Of a stretch of 64,000 nucleotides of DNA, positions 18,414 to 28,027 are shown in pieces. The position numbers and the translations under genes are program-made. The number at the start of each line of letters is the position of its first letter. The stretch's first letter is position 1. The stretch comes from Elusimicrobia bacterium RIFOXYA2_FULL_39_19 (GTDB taxonomy: Bacteria; Elusimicrobiota; Endomicrobiia; CG1-02-37-114; XYA2-FULL-39-19): positions 52,856-116,855 of the forward strand of contig MGVC01000081.1 in assembly GCA_001800285.1 (NCBI GenBank). The letters run 5' to 3'. A model generated the notes under the pieces. It was not told the DNA's origin. It saw nothing but the letters and a program-made list of their open reading frames with translations, and ran no database searches.

Positions 18414-20327
18414 TTACTGTCTTTTAAATATTAGTATTCCAAGAGGCGGCAGGGTCAACAGTACTGAAAAAGGCCTGCCATGGCACCCGTACTGCTGTGA
18501 ATCCAGCCCGCCGAGGTTGCCTGCCCCGCTTCCGCCGTATTCCAGAGCATCGCTGTTTAATATTTCTTTCCAGTATCCTTCAAAAGGAACACCAACTCTG
18601 TAGTTTTCTCTTATAACCGGCGTAAAATTACATACCACCAGAACAGTTGATTCCGCAGTTTTTCCTTTTCTTATAAAAATCAAAACACTGTTGTTTGAGT
18701 CGCAGCAGTCTATCCATTCAAAGCCTCTGTTATCAAAGTCTGTTTCGTATAACGCAGGTGCTTCTTTGTAAAAATTATTAATATCCCTTACCCAGCATTG
18801 TAATTGCCTGTGTATGGGAAAGGAAAGCAGGTTCCAGTCCAGGCTGGATTCATGATTCCATTCGCTCCACTGGCCAAGCTCTGCACCCATAAAAAGCAGT
18901 TTCTTTCCGGGATGGGTAAACATATAGCCCAAAAATAACCGCAGGTTGGCAAATTTTTGCCAGTAATCTCCGGGCATTTTATTCATCAGCGAGCCCTTAC
19001 CGTGCACAACCTCATCATGAGATAAAGGCAGTAAAAAATTTTCATTAAAAGCGTACAGCATGGAAAAAGTAAGCTGGTTATGGTGATGTTTTCTATAAAC
19101 CGGGTCTTTTGCAAAATAATTCAGCGTATCGTGCATCCAGCCCATATTCCATTTCATGCCGAACCCCAGCCCGCCTAAATATACCGGCCTGGAAACCATT
19201 GGCCAGGCGGTTGATTCTTCGGCTAACATCTGGGTGTCAGGATAATTGGCATAAACCTGCGTATTAAGCGTTTTCAAAAAATTAATTGCTTCAATATTTT
19301 CACGCCCGCCAAACTCATTGGGCAGCCATTCGCCTTCTTCCCGTGAATAATCCAGATAAATCATTGATGCTACGGCATCTACCCTGATACCGTCTGCATG
19401 GTACATATCCAGCCAGAACAGCGCACTGCTTATAAGAAAACTGCGCGTTTCGTTGCGGCCGTAATTAAATATATAGGTTTTCCAGTCAGGATGAAACCCT
19501 TTTCTGGGGTCAGCGTGTTCAAACAGGTGCGTTCCGTCAAAATAGGCCAGGCCGTGCTCATCGGAAGGAAAATGCGAAGGCACCCAGTCCAGTATAACGC
19601 CTATGCCTTTTTTATGCAGGCAGTCTATAAGGAACATCATGTCCTGGGGTGTGCCATATCTGCTGGTGGGAGCAAAATAACCGGTAGTCTGATAACCCCA
19701 CGAACCGTAAAACGGATGTTCCATTACCGGCAGCAGTTCAATGTGGGTAAACCCCATATCTCCTGCGTACTCCGTAATGTACTGTGCTGTTTCCCTGTAA
19801 TTAAGAGGCCTGTTTTCTTCTTCGGGTTTTCTTCTCCAGGAACCAAGATGCATTTCATATATTGACATGGGTGAATTTGCAGAATTATTTTTATGGCGGG
19901 TTTTCATCCAGTCAGCGTCTGCCCAGTTGTATTTCATATCCCAAACTATGGATGCGGTCTGGGGCGGCATTTCTGAGTTAAATGCAAAAGGGTCTCTTTT
20001 ATCAACAGTATAATTATTGTGTGAAGATACTATTCTGTACTTGTAAAGCGTGCCGTTTCCTATTTCCGGGATAAATCCTTCCCAGATACCGGAATTGTCC
20101 CACCTGATGCTAAGCGGGTGCGAGTCAGCGTTCCAGCCATTAAAATTGCCCATTACAGTTACGCTTTTAGCATTAGGTGCCCATACGGCAAAACATACAC
20201 CCTGCCGGCCTTCATGTTCAATTATATGAGAGCCCAGTTTTTTGTAAAGCCGGTAATGCGTGCCTTCACGGAAAAGATAAATGTCGTTTTCAGTGAATAA
20301 ACTTACCCCGTGTATAACATTTTGCAT
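18414..20327 (-). CDS. glgB: 1,4-alpha-glucan branching enzyme
   Basis: GlgB cuts alpha-1,4-glucan chains and re-joins them as alpha-1,6 branches in glycogen synthesis. The 637-residue protein has an N-terminal CBM48 module (about residues 25-110, AVWAPNAKSVTVMGNFNGW). The GH13 barrel carries the catalytic aspartate in DGIRVDAV, the acid in LAEEST and the LPLSHDEVVHG motif, and a C-terminal all-beta domain follows. The length is normal for forms lacking the extra N-terminal module. It is a single minus-strand gene with a TATAAT box upstream (20387-20392). No other glycogen genes are adjacent. Confidence 0.95.
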   Translation of the reverse strand: MQNVIHGVSLFTENDIYLFREGTHYRLYKKLGSHIIEHEGRQGVCFAVWAPNAKSVTVMGNFNGWNADSHPLSIRWDNSGIWEGFIPEIGNGTLYKYRIVSSHNNYTVDKRDPFAFNSEMPPQTASIVWDMKYNWADADWMKTRHKNNSANSPMSIYEMHLGSWRRKPEEENRPLNYRETAQYITEYAGDMGFTHIELLPVMEHPFYGSWGYQTTGYFAPTSRYGTPQDMMFLIDCLHKKGIGVILDWVPSHFPSDEHGLAYFDGTHLFEHADPRKGFHPDWKTYIFNYGRNETRSFLISSALFWLDMYHADGIRVDAVASMIYLDYSREEGEWLPNEFGGRENIEAINFLKTLNTQVYANYPDTQMLAEESTAWPMVSRPVYLGGLGFGMKWNMGWMHDTLNYFAKDPVYRKHHHNQLTFSMLYAFNENFLLPLSHDEVVHGKGSLMNKMPGDYWQKFANLRLFLGYMFTHPGKKLLFMGAELGQWSEWNHESSLDWNLLSFPIHRQLQCWVRDINNFYKEAPALYETDFDNRGFEWIDCCDSNNSVLIFIRKGKTAESTVLVVCNFTPVIRENYRVGVPFEGYWKEILNSDALEYGGSGAGNLGGLDSQQYGCHGRPFSVLLTLPPLGILIFKRQ

Positions 20328-20685
20328 AGCTTAGTCCTCATAGAAAGGTGTCTGCGTTGGCCGGTATTTACAGCACGCATATATTCATTATAACAATTTT
20401 GTATGCTTTGTGCCTGTAGCAGGGGAAAATATTGATTATAGAAATTTAAGGTTCAAAATTAGAAAATACGGATTGAAAAACAATAATGCTACAAATGATT
20501 AGTTCATGTGCATGGTAAATTACAATGTTTTCTAGTGTCAAATCGGAGAATGACAACTTGCATGAATACCAAAAGATGATAAAAGTGTAGTAACCAAAAA
20601 AAAGCCGCCTTTTTAAAAGCGGCTTTTTTGTTTTCTTTGATTTTGCAGAGCAATCTCTGCTACTACTGGAAATGTGTTACTGAAA
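20328..20685. other. 358-bp intergenic region with glgB promoter and eno-operon terminator
   Basis: The region carries a minus-strand TATAAT (20387-20392) facing glgB and a strong hairpin terminator at 20598-20630. The 200 bp between them show no ORF, repeat or convincing structure. Confidence 0.55.
20598..20630 (-). terminator. Bidirectional intrinsic terminator of the eno operon
   Basis: The inverted arms AAGCCGC/GCGGCTT are flanked by A runs on one side and T runs on the other, so it can terminate in both directions. It lies downstream of the minus-strand eno-ftsB-like pair. Confidence 0.85.
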
Positions 20686-20967
20686 TCATTTGTTGTACCT
20701 GTACTCTACTTCGCCTTCCTTAACATAGCCCAGGTCTTTGCGTATCCTGTACTCTATATACGCGTTATCATTCTCAAGCATGTAAATTTCATTTTTAAGG
20801 CGCGCATTATCCAGCCGGATAGCGGAAAGTTCTTTTTTAATTTTTTGATATTCAAGAGCTTTGCTTACCAGGTTGAAAAATCCTTTGTTTAAAGTAAGCA
20901 CCAGGATAATAATTATCAGAAAAAACAGAGTTCTGCGTTTTTTATAGAACTCTTTTATGAAATTCAT
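20686..20967 (-). CDS. FtsB/DivIC-type septum formation initiator
   Basis: This 93-residue protein has a basic cytoplasmic start (KEFYKKRR), one transmembrane helix (about residues 13-31), and a heptad coiled coil (about 38-70, ending [22 protein letters not shown]), the family signature. Such proteins bridge division proteins FtsL and FtsQ at the septum. Its start overlaps the eno stop by 4 bp, and the eno-ftsB/divIC neighbourhood is conserved in many bacteria. Confidence 0.85.
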   Translation of the reverse strand: MNFIKEFYKKRRTLFFLIIIILVLTLNKGFFNLVSKALEYQKIKKELSAIRLDNARLKNEIYMLENDNAYIEYRIRKDLGYVKEGEVEYRYNK

Positions 20968-22253
20968 TTTTTGAATCCGACAAATTTAGCTTTTGAACCC
21001 AGCTCTTCTTCAATTCTCATTAACTGGTTGTATTTGCATGCTCTGTCGGTTCTGGAAGCAGAGCCGGTTTTTATCTGGCCGGTGTTTAAGGCTACTGCCA
21101 GGTCAGCAATAAAGGCATCTTCGGTTTCACCGCTTCTGTGGGAAATAATGGCCGTATAGCCGGATTTAAATGCCAGCTGTACAGCTTCAACGGTTTCAGT
21201 TAAAGAACCAATCTGGTTTACCTTTACTAAAATAGAATTGCCTACGCCTTTTTTTATACCTTCTGCAAATATTTTTGTGTTGGTAACAAATAAATCATCG
21301 CCAACTAACTGGGTTCTTTTGCCCAGTTTGTCTGTCAGTTTTTTCCAGCCGTCCCAATCTGCTTCTGATAAGCCGTCTTCAATGGAAACTATAGGGTATT
21401 TGTTTAACAAATCAGCGTAAAAATCTATCATCTGTTCGGAAGTTTTTGTTTTGTCTTTCGGTTCGCCTTCAAGGGTATAGATATTATTTTCATAAAGTTC
21501 GCTGGCGGCGCAGTCTAAGGCCAGGTAAATATCTGTGCCTAATTTATAGCCTGCTTTACCGATTGCTTCTGCAATCACAGAAAGCGCTTCTTCATTAGAG
21601 CCGAGGTTTGGGGCAAAACCGCCTTCGTCACCAACGGATGTGTTATAGTTTTTTTTCTTTAAAACTGATTTTAGGTTATGAAATACTTCTGCACCCATTC
21701 TCAGTGATTCTTTGAAACTTTTTGCGCTGGAAGGGACAATCATAAATTCCTGCAGGTCTACGTTATTGTCTGCGTGTTCTCCGCCGTTAAGAATGTTCAT
21801 TAACGGTACCGGAAGAATGTAATCACTGGAGCTGATGCCGTAGCATTTGCGGATATATTCATAAAGAGGCATTTTTAAAGAAAGGCTTTCTGCTCTGCAC
21901 AGTGCCATGGAAGCGCCCAGGACTGCGTTGGCGCCAAGGCTGGCTTTGTTTTCTGTACCGTCAAGGGCAATCATTGCTCTATCTATTTCAATTTGTTTTG
22001 AAGAATCCATGCCTTCTATCTTTTTTGCTATGGAAGTATTTACATTGTTTACGGCTTTGGTAACGCCTTTGCCTAAATAACGGGTCTTATCGCCGTCTCT
22101 TAATTCCAATGCCTCTCTGGTGCCGGTAGATGCGCCTGAAGGTACTGCCGCTCTTCCTAATACGCCGTTGTCTAAAATTACGTCTACTTCTACCGTGGGG
22201 TTTCCTCTTGAATCCAGAATTTCACGTGCATGTACTTTTTTAATCTTTGCCAT
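20964..22253 (-). CDS. eno: Enolase
   Basis: This enzyme dehydrates 2-phosphoglycerate to phosphoenolpyruvate. The 429-residue protein has all signatures: ARE(I)[13 protein letters not shown] at the start, GASTG near 40, [18 protein letters not shown] near 160, SIEDGLSE near 290, [10 protein letters not shown] near 315 and the catalytic region SHRSGETED near 370. It lies in a minus-strand operon with the FtsB/DivIC gene. A 221-bp nested inverted repeat sits immediately upstream. Confidence 0.97.
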   Translation of the reverse strand: MAKIKKVHAREILDSRGNPTVEVDVILDNGVLGRAAVPSGASTGTREALELRDGDKTRYLGKGVTKAVNNVNTSIAKKIEGMDSSKQIEIDRAMIALDGTENKASLGANAVLGASMALCRAESLSLKMPLYEYIRKCYGISSSDYILPVPLMNILNGGEHADNNVDLQEFMIVPSSAKSFKESLRMGAEVFHNLKSVLKKKNYNTSVGDEGGFAPNLGSNEEALSVIAEAIGKAGYKLGTDIYLALDCAASELYENNIYTLEGEPKDKTKTSEQMIDFYADLLNKYPIVSIEDGLSEADWDGWKKLTDKLGKRTQLVGDDLFVTNTKIFAEGIKKGVGNSILVKVNQIGSLTETVEAVQLAFKSGYTAIISHRSGETEDAFIADLAVALNTGQIKTGSASRTDRACKYNQLMRIEEELGSKAKFVGFKK

Positions 22254-22290
22254 GTTATTTCTCCTTTTCCTTGTATTCTTTCTTCTTTTA

Positions 22291-22511
22291 CATTGAAATT
22301 ATTTGAGGAATGGCAGAAAATTCTTTTGAAGTATTTATTGTTTTAGGTAAAAAGAAACTGTTTTTCTAAAAAATCAATTGCCTTGTTTGACGAATCCGCT
22401 TTAGCGGGTTCGGAGTTTGGCAATTGAAAGTTTCTTTTTATCGTTCCTGAAGGAAAAACAATAATGAAATGAAAAAGAATTTTCTGCAGATACTAAAGCC
22501 TTATTTCAATG
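22291..22511. repeat. Long nested inverted repeat (221 bp) upstream of eno
   Basis: Nested complementary arms, outermost to innermost, are CATTGAAAT/ATTTCAATG, CAGAAAATTCTTTT/AAAAGAATTTTCTG, TTATTGTTTT/AAAACAATAA, TAAAAAGAAACT/AGTTTCTTTTTA and TCAATTGCC/GGCAATTGA. The core hairpin is CGAATCCGC/GCGGGTTCG. It fills almost the whole 263-bp gap between the O-antigen ligase stop and the eno start (both minus strand). There is no ORF or terminal T run. Confidence 0.85.
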
Positions 22512-22516
22512 TTCGC

Positions 22517-24223
22517 TCATTTTATCTTTTTTTTCACAATTTGTAAATTATTTTCCAGGTTTCTCTGCGCCAGTTCATCAGGCAATCCCAGCTGTTTTGC
22601 TTTCTCCCAGAAAAACACCGCCTGTTCCGGATTATTCTTCATATAATAACAATTACCCAGGCAGTTATACACTTCTCCGTAATTTCGCACGCCTACTGAA
22701 ACGCTGTATGCCTTTATGGCCTTATCCCAGTCCTGCATGGCCCGGTACACCTCGCCCAGCTCAAAAGCAGAGCGTTCTGAATGAACTTTATCCAGAGAAA
22801 TTGCTTTTTCATAACAGGAAACAGCTTTCTGGTAATTGCCGGCAGCTACTGCGTCCGTACCCATTTTTCTGTAAACATCCGCACAAAAAGGCAGTATGGC
22901 AAAAACCCAGATTATAATGGCTCCTGCCGAAAAAACCGTAATTCTTAAAACCGGTGATTTGTTAATTTTGGTTTTTTCGGGTTTTGCTTTTTCTTTTACA
23001 GGGATTTCAGGTTTTCTTAAACTTATGCCCATAAGTACAAACAAAGTAACGGCGGTTGGCATAATTCTTAAGGGGAAATTAGTTAAGCAGAAAATAATAA
23101 AAGCAGCAACGCCTGCTGAAATGCCGTAGGTAAGTTTGTCATCAGGGTTGTTTTTAAAAATGACGGTAAAATAAACGAGAAACAGTAAAATAAATGCCAG
23201 TAATCCCATGGTGCCGCTTTCTGCCCAGACCTGCAGAAATTCATTGTGCACATTGGATTCACTGGTCCCGCGCAGTGAAAAGTTAAATTTTTCTTTTACT
23301 ATGTACTGGTAAAGGGCAAAGTTTACTTTAAGGTTTCCGGCTCCTACGCCAAGCACAGGATGAGCTTTTATCATTTCCATTGCTACGTGCCATTTAAAGA
23401 AACGTTCCGTGACAGCTGGATTCCCGTCTGTTTTTGAAAGACGGGGCAATAGCGAATTGTTAAATAAAAAAACACTGCTTACTAAGATAAGCATAGATAC
23501 AAATACAAAAAATGTTTTTCTGCTGAATTTCAGCAATGAAAAAACAAAAATAAGAGATGCCCCGCAGGCAATCCATGCGCCGCGGGTTCTGGTAAAAACA
23601 AGGTTTAATAAAAGCATTGCTAAAAGAGCTGTCCATGAAAATTTGATTATACCTGAAGTTTTGAATGCCTGCATAACTGCCACCGGAATCAGCACCACTA
23701 TAAAACCGGCAAAAAAGTTCGGGTTGCCCAGACTGGAGCCGGGTCTGCCGTTGTAGTTTGTCAGCCAGGCCACAAAATCAACACCGAAGCGCTGGAATAT
23801 ACCGTAAGTGCAGACAATTAATCCTGAAACCAGTACGGTATTTAAGATAGTTTCAGTTTGGTTAGGTGAAAATGTGGATGCATAAAACAAAGCAAAAGCA
23901 AGGCATAGATGAATAAGCGCAATATCAACAGTAAGCCTGGGGAATTTAGCATTTAGTATAGAAATCAGCTCTACGGCTATAAAAATAAGGAAGGCTATCA
24001 ACACGGGGGATAAGGCAGTTTTGTTTTTTTGTTCAAGGCAGTTAACAATAAAAAAACCGAAAGCGCCAATAAGCAGAATAAGGGTGAGTGTCTCTTTGAT
24101 TAAAAAAGGGTCTTTGGTGCCTGTAAAAAAAATAACGGGCAGTGCCAGCAGGGCAGTTTGAATTAAACGAAATGAAATATTCATTTTTGGAATGCGTGCT
24201 ACTTTGTTGATTCTGTAACCCAT
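22517..24223 (-). CDS. O-antigen ligase/polymerase family membrane protein with TPR tail
   Basis: A 568-residue protein. About ten to twelve transmembrane helices (residues ~15-440) include the Wzy_C/RfaL-type periplasmic loop region GRPGSSLGNPNFFAG and VHNEFLQVWAESG, the conserved ligase motif. The C-terminus (about 455-560) holds TPR repeats (GNYQKAVSCYEKAISLD, DWDKAIKAYSVSV). This family joins O-antigen or other glycans to lipid A core or to proteins (PglL-like). The exact acceptor cannot be told. No glycosyltransferase cluster is adjacent; the neighbours are eno and a sugar phosphomutase. Confidence 0.8.
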   Translation of the reverse strand: MGYRINKVARIPKMNISFRLIQTALLALPVIFFTGTKDPFLIKETLTLILLIGAFGFFIVNCLEQKNKTALSPVLIAFLIFIAVELISILNAKFPRLTVDIALIHLCLAFALFYASTFSPNQTETILNTVLVSGLIVCTYGIFQRFGVDFVAWLTNYNGRPGSSLGNPNFFAGFIVVLIPVAVMQAFKTSGIIKFSWTALLAMLLLNLVFTRTRGAWIACGASLIFVFSLLKFSRKTFFVFVSMLILVSSVFLFNNSLLPRLSKTDGNPAVTERFFKWHVAMEMIKAHPVLGVGAGNLKVNFALYQYIVKEKFNFSLRGTSESNVHNEFLQVWAESGTMGLLAFILLFLVYFTVIFKNNPDDKLTYGISAGVAAFIIFCLTNFPLRIMPTAVTLFVLMGISLRKPEIPVKEKAKPEKTKINKSPVLRITVFSAGAIIIWVFAILPFCADVYRKMGTDAVAAGNYQKAVSCYEKAISLDKVHSERSAFELGEVYRAMQDWDKAIKAYSVSVGVRNYGEVYNCLGNCYYMKNNPEQAVFFWEKAKQLGLPDELAQRNLENNLQIVKKKIK

Positions 24224-24259
24224 TTATCCTCTCCTCTTGGGAGAGGATTGAGGTGAGGG
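24224..24259. repeat. 36-bp palindromic intergenic repeat, copy 1
   Basis: The 36-nt sequence TTATCCTCTCCTCTTGGGAG...GTGAGGG contains the hairpin ATCCTCTCC/GGAGAGGAT and is repeated identically at 25805-25840. It is short, intergenic and REP-like. Confidence 0.85.
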
Positions 24260-24290
24260 CATAGTAAAAAAGCAGAAAACCCTGAGCTAT

Positions 24291-25739
24291 TTAAAGATTA
24301 GCAATAATTCTTTCTGTGTCTTTCTGAATGGCCGCAATTTTAGTTTCAGAATTAGATTCAAAGTATAGCCTTACTAAAGGCTCGGTGCCGCTTAAGCGCA
24401 TGCCTACCCAGGAACCGTCTTCAAGAATAAACTTAAAACCGTCAGTAGTGTCAAGTTTGCTTACTTTAATGCCGGCAAATTCTTTAGGCTGTGCCGCCTG
24501 AATCTTATCTTTGAATTTGTTGCCCATCAGTTCGGGTTTTAGTTTCAGGTTTTTGCGGGTGGTGACGTATTTGCCGCAGAGTTTTTCAATGTCTATAAGT
24601 ATTTTCTTAATGGATTTCTTTTCGTTGGCTACCAGTTCCGCTATCAGCAGGCAGGCCAGTACGCCGTCTTTTTCCGGCACGTGGCCTCTTATGGTAAGAC
24701 CGCCGGATTCTTCGCCGCCAATTATAAACTCTTTCGGATGGTTAACCATAATATCGCCGATATATTTAAAACCTACGGCGGTTTCTTTTACTTCAATACC
24801 GAACTTCTTTGCTATGGCGTCAATTAAATGGGTTGTCATAACAGAACGTACCGCTATGCCTTTCCATTTGCGGGATTTTGCTAAGTTGTAAAGCAGTAGT
24901 GATATTACCTGGTTGGGTGTAATGTAGGTGCCGTCAGAATCTACAATACCGAACCTGTCTGCATCTCCGTCACAGGCAAGGCCCAGTGTAAGTTTGTTTT
25001 TTTTCATAACTTTTGTCAGTTCTTCCAGGCGCTCTGCATCCGGTTCAGGCCTGTGGCCGCCAAAAAGCGGGTCCCGGTTCCCGTGAAGTACTACCAGTTT
25101 GCAGTTTGCTTCCTTTAATATAACGTCCAAATATTCCCTGGCGGCACCGTAAAGTAAATCTACGCCGATTTTTAATTTTGCTTTTTTAATAACTTTTAAA
25201 TCCACCAGTTCTTTTATTCTTTTTATATAAATCTGTTTAGGGTCATAATCTTTTATTAATTGTTTCACTACGCCTTCTTCGTACGGCATTTCTTTGATTT
25301 TTGACGGATCATTTTGCAGTGCTTTACAGCTATCCTCAATGGTTTTTGTGGTTTCAGGCAGTGCCGGCCCGCCCCAAGCAGGAGAAAATTTAAGCCCGTT
25401 ATATTCCGGCGGATTGTGGCTGGCGGTAAAGTTTATACCGCCGGCAAGTTTGCCTCTGATGATTTCATAGGAAACCAGCGGTGTAGGGACATCTCTGACA
25501 GTTCTAAGGGCTTTAATACCGTTGGCAGCTAAAACACAGCAGGAAAGTTTGGAAAATTCTTCTGATAAAAACCTGGGGTCATAACCTACAATCACAGATT
25601 TTAATTTCAAATTTGAAATTTCAGATTGAGAATTTATATAATCTGCAATTGCCTGGGTTACAAGTTTTACGTTTTCAAAGGTGAATTCTTCCGCAATTAT
25701 TGCTCTCCAGCCGCTGGTTCCGAATTTAATGGTTGACAT
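24291..25739 (-). CDS. Phosphoglucomutase/phosphomannomutase family protein
   Basis: An alpha-D-phosphohexomutase of 482 residues, interconverting hexose 1- and 6-phosphates. Signatures are N-terminal FGTSGWRA, the active-site phosphoserine motif TASHNPPEYNG (near residue 108), the metal-binding loop DGDADRFG (near 240), the sugar-binding GGEESGGL (near 340) and the phosphate-binding RLSGTEPLVR near the C-terminus. It could feed glycogen (with glgB nearby) or envelope sugar synthesis; substrate preference cannot be read from sequence. It is flanked on both sides by copies of the 36-bp palindromic repeat. Confidence 0.9.
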   Translation of the reverse strand: MSTIKFGTSGWRAIIAEEFTFENVKLVTQAIADYINSQSEISNLKLKSVIVGYDPRFLSEEFSKLSCCVLAANGIKALRTVRDVPTPLVSYEIIRGKLAGGINFTASHNPPEYNGLKFSPAWGGPALPETTKTIEDSCKALQNDPSKIKEMPYEEGVVKQLIKDYDPKQIYIKRIKELVDLKVIKKAKLKIGVDLLYGAAREYLDVILKEANCKLVVLHGNRDPLFGGHRPEPDAERLEELTKVMKKNKLTLGLACDGDADRFGIVDSDGTYITPNQVISLLLYNLAKSRKWKGIAVRSVMTTHLIDAIAKKFGIEVKETAVGFKYIGDIMVNHPKEFIIGGEESGGLTIRGHVPEKDGVLACLLIAELVANEKKSIKKILIDIEKLCGKYVTTRKNLKLKPELMGNKFKDKIQAAQPKEFAGIKVSKLDTTDGFKFILEDGSWVGMRLSGTEPLVRLYFESNSETKIAAIQKDTERIIANL

Positions 25740-25804
25740 AAGCCCTCCGGTATAAGTTATTTGATGTGTCTAATAAATGTTAAAGTTTTATGTGATTACC
25801 CTTT

Positions 25805-25840
25805 TTATCCTCTCCTCTTGGGAGAGGATTGAGGTGAGGG
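25805..25840. repeat. 36-bp palindromic intergenic repeat, copy 2
   Basis: Identical over 36 bp to copy 1 (24224-24259). It lies between the tyrS stop and the phosphomutase start, so the phosphomutase gene is bracketed by the two copies in direct orientation. Confidence 0.85.
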
Positions 25841-25851
25841 TATGTGGAATT

Positions 25852-27060
25852 TTATTTTCTTGGATTTATACAGCAGAATGCTTTTTTGCCTGCGCGCAGC
25901 ATGACAGGTTCTGTTATTTTTATAACCGTATCTTTATTCATTATTCCTAAACTTTTTAAGGTTGAGATGTCATAGTATTCTACGGCGCCCTGGTCTATAA
26001 GGCGGCGTGCGTCATTTTTGCTTTTAATTTTTAGTTCCGCTGCGCAGAAAGTTAATAAATCCAGTGCTTTGTATTCTTCTTCCAGAGCTTTCAGCTGAGG
26101 CACATCAGAGCTTAAGGGCAGCTGTTTGTTTGAAAATACATTATCAAAATCATTTTGTTCTTTATCAGCAGTTTCCTGTCCGTAATACTGCTTTACTATT
26201 TCATGTGCCAGCCTGGCTTTTGCACTTCTGGGGTTGGCAGAAATATCATCTTCATATTTTTTTACTTCAAAATCCGTGAGCAGTTCATAATAAACTTTCA
26301 TTACATCGTCCGGAATAGACATTAGCTTGCCGAACATATCCTTGGGTGTATCATTAAGCGCAATGTAGTTTTTATAGGATTTAGACATTTTTTTAACACC
26401 GTCTGTGCCTACTAATAAAGGAAGCGTCATTACTACCTGAGGTTCCTGCCCGGCATCGCGCTGAAGCTCTCTGCCAACAAGCAGGTTAAACTTCTGGTCT
26501 GTGCCGCCAAGTTCTATGTCTGATTTTATGGCTACGGAATCCTGCCCCTGCAGAAGCGGGTAAATGAATTCAAGGATGGTTATGGGTACATCATTTTTGT
26601 AGCGCTCTGAAAAGTCATTTCTTTCAAGCATTCTGGCTACGGTGTATTTTGAGGTAAGGGTAAGCAGGCCTTTTATGCCCAGTTCTTTGAGCCAGGTGCT
26701 GTTATACACAACTTCTGTTTTACTGCGGTCAAGAATTTTAAATACCTGTTCAGTATAAGTTTTTGCATTTTGCAATATCTGTTCTTCGCTTAATACAGGC
26801 CGGGTTTTGTTCTGTCCTGATGGATCTCCAACCTGGGCAGTGAAATCACCCACTATAAATACTACGGTATGGCCGTTATCCTGAAAAAGCCTGAGTTTGC
26901 GAAGCGCTACAGTATGGCCCAGGTGAATGTCCGGTGAAGTGGGGTCAACGCCAAGTTTAACGCGCAATTGTTTCTTTTTTGACAGTTTTGCGGCTAATTC
27001 TTCTTCAGAAATTAATTCAACAGTACCGCGTTTTACTTTCTTTAAAAACTCTGCAGTCAT
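25852..27060 (-). CDS. tyrS: Tyrosyl-tRNA synthetase
   Basis: A class I aminoacyl-tRNA synthetase of 402 residues. The HIGH-type motif HLGHTVAL is near residue 42, the KMSKS motif near 228, and a C-terminal S4-like RNA-binding domain (about 335-395, KSKNDARRLIDQGAV) follows. The catalytic domain matches the TyrZ-like group (GDPSGQNKTRP). It is divergent from the FKBP isomerase gene. No T-box leader is visible upstream. Confidence 0.95.
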   Translation of the reverse strand: MTAEFLKKVKRGTVELISEEELAAKLSKKKQLRVKLGVDPTSPDIHLGHTVALRKLRLFQDNGHTVVFIVGDFTAQVGDPSGQNKTRPVLSEEQILQNAKTYTEQVFKILDRSKTEVVYNSTWLKELGIKGLLTLTSKYTVARMLERNDFSERYKNDVPITILEFIYPLLQGQDSVAIKSDIELGGTDQKFNLLVGRELQRDAGQEPQVVMTLPLLVGTDGVKKMSKSYKNYIALNDTPKDMFGKLMSIPDDVMKVYYELLTDFEVKKYEDDISANPRSAKARLAHEIVKQYYGQETADKEQNDFDNVFSNKQLPLSSDVPQLKALEEEYKALDLLTFCAAELKIKSKNDARRLIDQGAVEYYDISTLKSLGIMNKDTVIKITEPVMLRAGKKAFCCINPRK

Positions 27061-27230
27061 TGGTTTGTCCCGTTATTTTATTAGTTAAGTTTGTTGAAAA
27101 ATACTCTATCATTTTTGCAGGTTTTATTCAAGCCGGGAATTTGAATTTGAATTCAATTTATGTTATAAATAAAGACCAATTGAAATAAAAACTTCAGTTG
27201 AAATATTCAGGCATGAAAAGGAGAGGTAAG

Positions 27231-27959
27231 ATGCTTAAAAAAGTAATGGTTTTTGCTTTTGTATTATCTGCCGGCGCTTTAACGGCAGCAGCTCAGGAAG
27301 GGGGCAGCGAATTGAAAACACAGAAAGATAAAGTAAGTTATTCCTTAGGCTGGGACATAGGACAAACATTTAAGAAACAGCTCATTGAAGTAGATGCGGA
27401 TATTCTGCTTGCAGGCTTGAAAGAATCTTTAACAGATGCAAAATGTAAAATGACGGATGACGAAATGAAAGAAACCATGATGGCTTTAAGAACAGAAATA
27501 CAGGAAAAAAGAACCAAGCAGGCGTCTGAGCAAGGTGCAAATAATAAAAAAGAAGGCGATGAGTATTTAAAGAAAAACCTGAAACAGAAAGGCGTAAAAG
27601 CCACAAAAAGCGGCCTTCAGTACAAAGTAATTAAGGAAGGCAAGGGCGCAAAACCAAAAGCCACGGATACCGTGAAAGTAAATTATAAAGGCACTCTTAT
27701 TGACGGCACAGAATTTGACAGCTCCTACAAAAGAGGCGAGCCGGCAACTTTCCCGATTAATGGAGTTATTAAAGGATGGACAGAAGCCCTTCAGCTTATG
27801 AACACAGGTTCAACCTATGAACTTTATATACCTTCAGCACTTGCTTATGGCGAAAACGGCGCAGGCGGAACCATCGGGCCTAACGCTGTTTTAATTTTTA
27901 CCGTAGAACTGATTTCCATTGAAAAACCTGAATCAACCCCGCAAATGCAGATAAAGTAA
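27231..27959 (+). CDS. Periplasmic FKBP-type peptidyl-prolyl isomerase (FkpA/Mip-like)
   Basis: I start at ATG 27231, which follows a strong AAAGGAGAGG site and gives a clean signal peptide (cleavage near TAAA-QEG). The ORF track's 27198 start adds an unlikely basic extension. The 242-residue protein has the FKBP_N dimerisation domain (about residues 25-115, DKVSYSLGWDIG) and an FKBP isomerase domain (about 125-235, VKVNYKGTLIDGTEFDSSYKR, ALAYGENGAGG). It would help fold periplasmic and outer-membrane proteins. It is followed by a strong hairpin. Confidence 0.92.
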   Translation: MLKKVMVFAFVLSAGALTAAAQEGGSELKTQKDKVSYSLGWDIGQTFKKQLIEVDADILLAGLKESLTDAKCKMTDDEMKETMMALRTEIQEKRTKQASEQGANNKKEGDEYLKKNLKQKGVKATKSGLQYKVIKEGKGAKPKATDTVKVNYKGTLIDGTEFDSSYKRGEPATFPINGVIKGWTEALQLMNTGSTYELYIPSALAYGENGAGGTIGPNAVLIFTVELISIEKPESTPQMQIK

Positions 27960-27970
27960 AAAAACAATTA

Positions 27971-28003
27971 AAAGTTCAAGCCGCCAAAAGCGGCTTGAAC
28001 TTT
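27971..28003 (+). terminator. Hairpin terminator after the FKBP isomerase gene
   Basis: A perfect 14-bp stem AAAGTTCAAGCCGC/GCGGCTTGAACTTT has a 5-nt loop. The T tract after it is short, so it may terminate weakly or protect the mRNA end. Confidence 0.75.
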
Positions 28004-28027
28004 AGTATCTAACCACCGGATATCTTA

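Noticed and set aside
22291-22511. Integron attC site
   Set aside because: Length and nested palindrome recall attC, but there are no R/L box core sites (GTTRRRY), no integrase, and the neighbours are housekeeping genes.
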